64,000 nt of DNA. Origin: Sphingosinicella sp041916975. GTDB lineage: Bacteria; Pseudomonadota; Alphaproteobacteria; Sphingomonadales; Sphingomonadaceae. The DNA lies in NCBI RefSeq assembly GCF_041916975.1, contig NZ_JAYRYK010000001.1, positions 1,488,001-1,552,000 on the forward strand, given 5' to 3'. The notes below the pieces were generated by a model. That model searched no databases and was not told the origin of the DNA. It saw nothing but the letters and a program-made list of their open reading frames with translations. This document shows, piece after piece, positions 59,027-64,000 of the stretch (its first letter is position 1; each line of letters begins with the position of its first letter). A program made the position numbers and the translations under genes.

Positions 59027-60279
59027 GCACGATCGATATAGAGGCGGCGAACGCCGAAGCGCTTGAGCGCATCCTCAGTGCCGAGCCCGTGGTGACAGGT
59101 GTAGGACGTGCGGGCGATTGCATTCCGGGTTTTACCGGAAATCTTGTTCTTACATCCGGCGCCCCGATGGCTTGGGAGGACTATCACGGCGGCCAGCGTG
59201 CAGCCTTGATCGGCGGCGCGCTCTATGAAGGACTGGCGACAACCGAACACGCGGCGGTGGAGGGGTTTCAGTCAGGAAAAATCCGTATCGGCGCTTGCCA
59301 TGACTACGGCTGCGTAGGATCGGTTGCAGGAATCTACACAGCCTCCATGCCGGTGTTCATCGTCAGAAACACCACGCATGGAAACATTGGATACTGCAAC
59401 CTTTACGAAGGCAAGACGTCACGACGTCTGAACTATGGCATCTACGACGACGAGGTGAAGCAGCGGCTCGACCGCCTGCGGGATGTCGTCGCCCCCGTTC
59501 TCCATCGCGCGATCGAAAGCGCCGGAGGCATCGCACTGAAGCCCATCATCCGCAGCGCGCTCAACATGGGCGATGAACTACACAGCCGGAATACGGCCGC
59601 TTCGCATATCTTCACCAACGCACTCTTCCCTCATCTTCTGGATCAGGTGGATACGGGTGTGGATAAGCTGAAGCAGGTGCTCAACGTTCTTACCGAAGAC
59701 AATTATTTCTTCCTCCGCCTTTCCATGGCCGCCGCAAAGGCCACCGCTGATGCCGCACGTGACATCGCGGGGTCTACAATCGTGACCGCAATGGCCATGA
59801 ACGGCCGCCATTTCGCCATTCGGGTCAGCGGCCTTGGAGATGAATGGATTGTCGGACCGGAACCGACCGTGGATGCCAAGTTCTTCGACGGCTTTTCAAA
59901 GGACGACATTGCCTGGATGGGCGGAGAGAGTGTCATAACCGAAACTGTCGGCCTTGGCGGCTTCGCGCAGGCCGCATCCTTCGCTTTGCAGGATTACCAG
60001 GGCGGATCACCCGAACGGATGATCGAGATCAATCTCAGCATGTACGAGATCGTTGCTGGTGAAAACAGCGACTACAAAATTCCGTTCTTCCGCTTCCGCG
60101 GGACACCGACGGCTATCGACATACGCAAGGTGGTTGCGACGGGTATCACACCCGTTGTCGATGCCGGCCTTGGCGGCAAGGGCGGCGGACAGATCGGCGC
60201 CGGCCTGATCCGCGTGCCGATCGAGTGCTTTACACGCGCCGCGGAGGCGTTTCAGGAGCGATATGGCCATTGCAATTAG
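59023..60279 (+). CDS. DUF1116-family protein (YlbE/AllG-like)
   Basis: This 418-residue protein belongs to the family of YahG and YlbE/AllG: AEPVVTGVGRAGDCIPGFTG, CHDYGCVGSVAGIYTASMPV, TSRRLNYGIYDDEVKQRLDR, MGDELHSRNTAASHIFTNAL, and the C-terminal VVDAGLGGKGGGQIGAGLIR. In enterobacteria AllG is part of the oxamate carbamoyltransferase for allantoin breakdown, with AllF (FdrA) and AllH. Those partners are absent here, so a role in carbamoyl or amide chemistry is only suggested. Translation is coupled to the SDR gene. Confidence 0.85.
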   Translation: MSTIDIEAANAEALERILSAEPVVTGVGRAGDCIPGFTGNLVLTSGAPMAWEDYHGGQRAALIGGALYEGLATTEHAAVEGFQSGKIRIGACHDYGCVGSVAGIYTASMPVFIVRNTTHGNIGYCNLYEGKTSRRLNYGIYDDEVKQRLDRLRDVVAPVLHRAIESAGGIALKPIIRSALNMGDELHSRNTAASHIFTNALFPHLLDQVDTGVDKLKQVLNVLTEDNYFFLRLSMAAAKATADAARDIAGSTIVTAMAMNGRHFAIRVSGLGDEWIVGPEPTVDAKFFDGFSKDDIAWMGGESVITETVGLGGFAQAASFALQDYQGGSPERMIEINLSMYEIVAGENSDYKIPFFRFRGTPTAIDIRKVVATGITPVVDAGLGGKGGGQIGAGLIRVPIECFTRAAEAFQERYGHCN

Positions 60280-60385
60280 CGCAATTCTTCAAAGACAGGC
60301 CGCCGAGGACTGCGAAGAAAGCCACAGCGTCTGAACAATCGCGCTCTTATCGAAATACAGTCTTGAATAACAGGAATCCCAGAAA

Positions 60386-62035
60386 ATGACGAGTTCGCTT
60401 CACCGCGGAAATTCCGAAAACGTGGATGGCAAAGCCCTTCCGGAATTCGACATATGCATTGTCGGAGCTGGATTGGCCGGGCTCTATGCGCTTTATCGCC
60501 TGCGGTCTCTCGGCTTTTCCTGCAGGGTTCTGGAAGCGGGCGATGGTGTCGGAGGAACCTGGTATTGGAATCGCTATCCCGGTGCACGTTGCGATATCGA
60601 GAGCTATCAATATTCCTATTCCTTCGATGACGATTTGCAGCGGGAATGGAAGTGGACGGAGCGGTTTGCCGGGCAGGAAGAAATACTCTCCTATCTCGAA
60701 CATGTCGCCGAGCGCTTTTCTCTTTATGAGGATATCAGTTTCGGCCACACCATCACCGCGATGCGTTTCGATGAAGCAAGCAATCGCTGGACAGTGGAAA
60801 CGTCAAATGGGCCGATCTGCTCGGCGCGCTTTTGCATCATGGCAACAGGCGTTCTTTCGAAGCCCCGCGACATTCACCTTCCCGGCATGGAAACGTTCGA
60901 AGGGCCGATCTATTCAACCGCATACTGGCCTTCAAATCGCATAGACCTTCGGGAAAAGCGCGTGGCCCTCATCGGAACGGGCGCATCCGGCTGTCAGCTG
61001 CTGCCTCATCTCGTTGATCAAGTCGGCCATGTCACCGTCTTCCAGCGTACGCCGAATTTCTGCGTACCGACGGCCAACGCCCCAGTGGACCCTGCCTACG
61101 AGGCACGCTGGCAAACCGATTACAAGGCGATCCGTAGCGAACAGGCCACGACCCCCGGTGCCGTCATATTCGACATCAATCCCCGTACAGCGACAGAAGC
61201 CAGCGAAAGCGAACTTAGAGCTGAATTCGAACGGAGATGGAAGGAAGACGGCGGCCTCAACTTCATGCGGTCGTTCAGCGACCTTTCACGAAATGAAACA
61301 TCGAATGCGCTCGCGGCCGACTTCGTTCGCGATAAGATTCGCACAATCGTCAAGGACGAAGAAACGGCGCACAAGCTCACCCCGTACGGCTATCCCATCG
61401 ACGCCCGCAGACTGGCAACTACGGACCGGGAGTTTTATTCCCTCTTCAATCGACCAGACGTGGCACTGATCAGCGTGCTGGAAGAGGAGATTGTTTCGGT
61501 CCAAGGCCATGGAATCAAGACAACCCGGCAGGACTATCCTTTCGATGCCATCATACTTGCGACCGGCTTTGAGCCGATAACAGGCGCCATGATGGCGATC
61601 GACATCGTGGGCATTGATGGCATTCCAGTTCACGAAAAATGGCGGGACAGGCCCGCGGCCTATCTTGGCATTGGCGTTGCCGGACTTCCCAACATGTTTC
61701 TTATGAACGGCCCCGGTGCGCCGGGTGCTCTGGCGAACATGTTCTCGTCGTCCGAACTTTTGGTGGATTGGGTTGCGGAATGCATCTGCTTCCTGCGGGA
61801 AAACGGAATTTCCCGCATCGAGACCAAGAAGGCGTCTCAGGCGGAATGGATGAATCGTGTTCAGGAACTCGGAGAGAAGACGCTGATGTGGAAAGCCGAA
61901 ACATCCGGCTATGTCTATATCAATGCAGCCCGGGAACGCGTGTTTCTGTGCTACTCTGGCGGTTTCCCCGAATTTCGGACCGTTTTGTCCGATGTGAAAG
62001 CCAACAACTACGCCGGCTTTTCCCTGGTGCCATAG
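60386..62035 (+). CDS. Flavin-containing monooxygenase, Baeyer-Villiger-like
   Basis: This encodes 549 residues from ATG 60386. The FAD-binding motif is DICIVGAGLAGLYALYRLRS; GVGGTWYWNRYPGARCDIES is the hallmark of the cyclohexanone/phenylacetone monooxygenase group. The NADPH motif is VALIGTGASGCQLLPHL and ATGFEPITG lies in the last third. The fingerprint FxGxxxHxxxWP/D reads FEGPIYSTAYWP here, with Ser in place of the conserved His. Whether it still performs Baeyer-Villiger oxidation is therefore open; N-oxygenation or hydroxylation is possible. Last gene of the operon, 8 bp before a strong terminator. Confidence 0.9.
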   Translation: MTSSLHRGNSENVDGKALPEFDICIVGAGLAGLYALYRLRSLGFSCRVLEAGDGVGGTWYWNRYPGARCDIESYQYSYSFDDDLQREWKWTERFAGQEEILSYLEHVAERFSLYEDISFGHTITAMRFDEASNRWTVETSNGPICSARFCIMATGVLSKPRDIHLPGMETFEGPIYSTAYWPSNRIDLREKRVALIGTGASGCQLLPHLVDQVGHVTVFQRTPNFCVPTANAPVDPAYEARWQTDYKAIRSEQATTPGAVIFDINPRTATEASESELRAEFERRWKEDGGLNFMRSFSDLSRNETSNALAADFVRDKIRTIVKDEETAHKLTPYGYPIDARRLATTDREFYSLFNRPDVALISVLEEEIVSVQGHGIKTTRQDYPFDAIILATGFEPITGAMMAIDIVGIDGIPVHEKWRDRPAAYLGIGVAGLPNMFLMNGPGAPGALANMFSSSELLVDWVAECICFLRENGISRIETKKASQAEWMNRVQELGEKTLMWKAETSGYVYINAARERVFLCYSGGFPEFRTVLSDVKANNYAGFSLVP

Positions 62036-62043
62036 ATTTCCAT

Positions 62044-62091
62044 AAAAAGGGGGCAGCGCGATCAGCCGGATCGCGCTGCCCCCTTTTTTTT
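62044..62091. terminator. Strong bidirectional rho-independent terminator
   Basis: The stem GGGGGCAGCGCGATC (62049-62063) pairs with GATCGCGCTGCCCCC (62069-62083), loop AGCCG, with a run of T after it and a run of A before it. It serves the monooxygenase operon on the plus strand and the SDR gene on the minus strand. Confidence 0.95.
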
Positions 62092-62112
62092 ACATCCGGA
62101 GCGCTTGTGAGG

Positions 62113-62901
62113 TCAGCCTTCCGGGGCATCCCACGGGCCAGCCAGTTGACCACCATCAACGAGAATTCCCGAACCAGTAATCATCGCGGCCTCATCCGAT
62201 GCCGCAAACAATACGGCATTCGCCACATCTTCTGCCGTCGCGATACGTCCGATCGGCACCTTGGCGGACAGCTGTCGCAACCGTTCGGCGTGCCCCCCCG
62301 CGTCCGCCATTGCTGATGGATCCAGCATTGCGGTATCAATGTATGTCGGATGGATCGATACGCAGCGCACCGGATAGTTTTTCGTGCCGCAATGAAGCGC
62401 GACGGCTTTGGTCAACGTCGTAACGCCGCCCTTGGTCGCATTATAGCCCGCGATATCGGCCGGGCCGACGAGCCCGCCGATCGAGTTCATGTTGATGATC
62501 GCGCCGCTTCCTCCAGAACGTAATATCGCTTCCAACCCCAATTTGCAGCCGAGCATCGTGCCGGTGAGGTTCACTGCGATCATCGCATTCCAGTCGTCGA
62601 GCGTCAGTTCCTCGATCGTGCCTACTCTGCCCATACCGGCTATGTTGCATACGATATCGAGCTTAGCAGCCCATGAGACCGCCATATCGAGCGCTGCTCT
62701 CCAGGATTGTTCGCTCGACACATCCAGCACGGCGCATAAAGCGGCATCACCCAGTTGCTCGGCTGTAGCACGGGCGCCTTGTTGATCGATATCGGCGACG
62801 ATAACGCGCGCGCCTTCGGCCACAAAGCGCCGACATGTAGCCCTTCCGACACCCGAGGCGCCACCGGTTACGATCGCGACCTTGCCTTTCAATCGGCCCA
62901 T
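62113..62901 (-). CDS. Short-chain dehydrogenase/reductase
   Basis: This 262-residue SDR has VAIVTGGASGVGRATCRRFV, VIVADID (Asp favours NAD), CNIAGMGRVG, INMNSIGGLVGPADIAGYNA then TKGGVTTLTKA (Ser-Tyr-Lys), and a C-terminal MITGSGILVDGGQLAG. It resembles alcohol and cyclopentanol/hydroxysteroid dehydrogenases. A TonB receptor gene lies upstream on the same strand, with a hairpin between; the SDR shares the terminator with the monooxygenase operon. Confidence 0.92.
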   Translation of the reverse strand: MGRLKGKVAIVTGGASGVGRATCRRFVAEGARVIVADIDQQGARATAEQLGDAALCAVLDVSSEQSWRAALDMAVSWAAKLDIVCNIAGMGRVGTIEELTLDDWNAMIAVNLTGTMLGCKLGLEAILRSGGSGAIINMNSIGGLVGPADIAGYNATKGGVTTLTKAVALHCGTKNYPVRCVSIHPTYIDTAMLDPSAMADAGGHAERLRQLSAKVPIGRIATAEDVANAVLFAASDEAAMITGSGILVDGGQLAGPWDAPEG

Positions 62902-62964
62902 TTTTCCTTTCCTGTATTCCCGGAAGCACCATTCGAGCGCTTTCCACTACCTGCAACGCGAAGA

Positions 62965-62994
62965 GCTCCCGGGCAAGGGCGCTTGCCCGGGAGC
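62965..62994 (-). terminator. Hairpin after the right-edge TonB receptor gene
   Basis: GCTCCCGGGCAAG (62965-62977) pairs perfectly with CTTGCCCGGGAGC (62982-62994), loop GGCG, 14 bp after the receptor stop. No long T-run follows, so termination may be partial, allowing some read-through into the SDR gene. Confidence 0.65.
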
Positions 62995-63007
62995 CTCCGT
63001 TTCCGCT

Positions 63008-64000
63008 CTAAAAGCGGTAACGCGCTTCCAATCCGATCGTGCGCGGGCGGTTGGTCACGATACGCGGCAGGCCGGGTGCCTCTGCGGCAAGTGAGCGATT
63101 GTCCGCGAGGTTGGCGTGCTCGTCCGTCAGGTTCTTTGCGTAAACAGCCACTTCGAACGTCTCGTTGCGAACGCCCGCACGAAGATCCACAAGCGAATAG
63201 GACGGCCGTTTGCGGGGATTGAGCGGATCGTTGTTGGCGCTGTAGCTGGCGTCGGTGAAGCTGTAATCCCCACGCAGGAATCCCTCGAAATCTGTGGTTA
63301 CCGGAACAGAATATTCTGCGTTCGTCGCAATCGTCCATTCAGGCACCTGATAGACGGGGCTTCCCGCCAATTGCGGCGTTCCCGCACCCGCTTGCACGAT
63401 CTTGGCATCCGCATATCCGATCGCCAGGCCAATCCTGAGATCCCGGACCGGGCGGGCATTCAGCTCCACCTCGAAGCCTGTACTGCGCGCCTTGCCAGAG
63501 TTTCCGATAAACGGAAAGCCACACGGAAGCAGGACGTTCTGCTGAATATTGCTCCAGTCGATCCGGAATGCCGCGACATTTGCGGTAAGTTTCCGGTCAA
63601 ACAGCGACGCCTTGGTGCCGACCTCGTAATTCCAAAGTGAATCGGATTTATAGCTGAGTGTCTGGTCGCGTGTCGTACCTATCGCATCGAGATCAGCATC
63701 GCATGTCGGCGATATATCGCCATTGAATCCGCCGACGCGGTATCCTTTGGCAGCGCTTGCGTAGACCAGAAAATCCCGATTGGCCTGGTATTCGATGAGG
63801 AATTTCGGCGTCACGCCGTTCTCGGTCGTTTTATCCCGATCAATGGAAACAGGCCCGCCGGAGATGATACCGTCGCCGCGCTCCCGGTAGCGTTGGCTAT
63901 TGGAGAAATAGCGCAGACCAACGGTAGCCGTCAGCCCCTCCGCCAGGTCCAGTGAGGCCTCGCCGAACACGGCCCGCTCTTTTGTCCTGAGATGGCGCGT
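63008..64000 (-). CDS. TonB-dependent receptor, 5' part outside the window
   Basis: The C-terminal ~330 residues of a receptor; the frame stays open to the right edge. Barrel strands: EASLDLAEGLTATVGLRYFS, TPKFLIEYQANRDFLVYASA, AKGYRVGGFNGDISPTCDAD, LWNYEVGTKASLFDRKLTAN, GDYSFTDASYSANNDPLNPR, and the end VYAKNLTDEHANLADNRSLA...LEARYRF. AKGYRVGGFNG is typical of sphingomonad receptors for organic substrates. It stands on the strand opposite to the monooxygenase operon. Confidence 0.93.
   Translation of the reverse strand, partial: TRHLRTKERAVFGEASLDLAEGLTATVGLRYFSNSQRYRERGDGIISGGPVSIDRDKTTENGVTPKFLIEYQANRDFLVYASAAKGYRVGGFNGDISPTCDADLDAIGTTRDQTLSYKSDSLWNYEVGTKASLFDRKLTANVAAFRIDWSNIQQNVLLPCGFPFIGNSGKARSTGFEVELNARPVRDLRIGLAIGYADAKIVQAGAGTPQLAGSPVYQVPEWTIATNAEYSVPVTTDFEGFLRGDYSFTDASYSANNDPLNPRKRPSYSLVDLRAGVRNETFEVAVYAKNLTDEHANLADNRSLAAEAPGLPRIVTNRPRTIGLEARYRF

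Overview
The window looks like an alphaproteobacterium of the Sphingomonadales. The signs are a GC-rich backbone, a GDH-180-type NAD-glutamate dehydrogenase, many TonB-dependent receptors with N-terminal signal peptides, and a TraA/TraC/TraD plus DUF6118-like mobilisation module of the kind common in sphingomonads. No rRNA genes, CRISPR arrays or phage structural genes were seen. Calls come from reading the sequence; no database search was run.

Region 1 (1-12.2 kb) is ordinary chromosome: the 3' part of glutamate synthase (gltB), a glutathione S-transferase, a small secreted protein, a large NAD-glutamate dehydrogenase, a PAS-domain protein, a soluble globin-like methyl-accepting protein and a tRNA-Thr(CGT).

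Region 2 (12.25-45.14 kb) is a genomic island of about 32.9 kb. A P4-type tyrosine integrase lies directly behind tRNA-Thr, and a 24-bp identical copy of the tRNA 3' end recurs in direct orientation at 45119-45142. Both ends also carry paired GGGGGCAA octamers 12 bp apart. Inside, in order, are: AlpA-like and MucR-like regulators, an orphan sigma-region-4 protein, a nucleotidyltransferase-HEPN fusion and a serine hydrolase split by a 10-N assembly gap. A candidate defence cluster follows (SIR2-domain protein facing an HNH-endonuclease/HEPN-like pair). Next is a mobilisation module (traC, traD, an oriT-like site and relaxase traA, but no type IV secretion genes). The island ends with a lower-GC uptake and catabolism cluster (29.1-44.3 kb). 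That cluster holds a siderophore-type TonB receptor, a tandem-winged-helix GntR/FCD regulator, a complete oligopeptide ABC importer, a C45 acyltransferase/amidase, an alpha/beta hydrolase, a nitrilase-family amidase, a 2,3-diaminopropionate ammonia-lyase, an HpcH/HpaI aldolase and a PepSY membrane protein. Together they suggest import of a conjugated compound, hydrolysis of ester/amide bonds and conversion of released 2,3-diaminopropionate to pyruvate and ammonia. TGGTAT half-sites recur at control points of the cluster.

Region 3 (45.1-50.9 kb) is a scrapyard plus small genes: two decayed serine recombinase tails, an inactivated IS3-family element, an IS5-family remnant, a TonB receptor fragment, an HxlR-type regulator and two VOC-superfamily genes.

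Region 4 (50.9-64 kb) is a second catabolic cluster: two TonB receptors, an HSL-type esterase, a LuxR-type regulator, an unusual chimera of an N,N-dimethylformamidase-like fragment with the C-terminal half of an aldehyde dehydrogenase, and an operon of glutamine-synthetase-like ligase, SDR, DUF1116 protein and flavin monooxygenase closed by a strong terminator. An 11-bp perfect inverted repeat separates that operon from the chimera.
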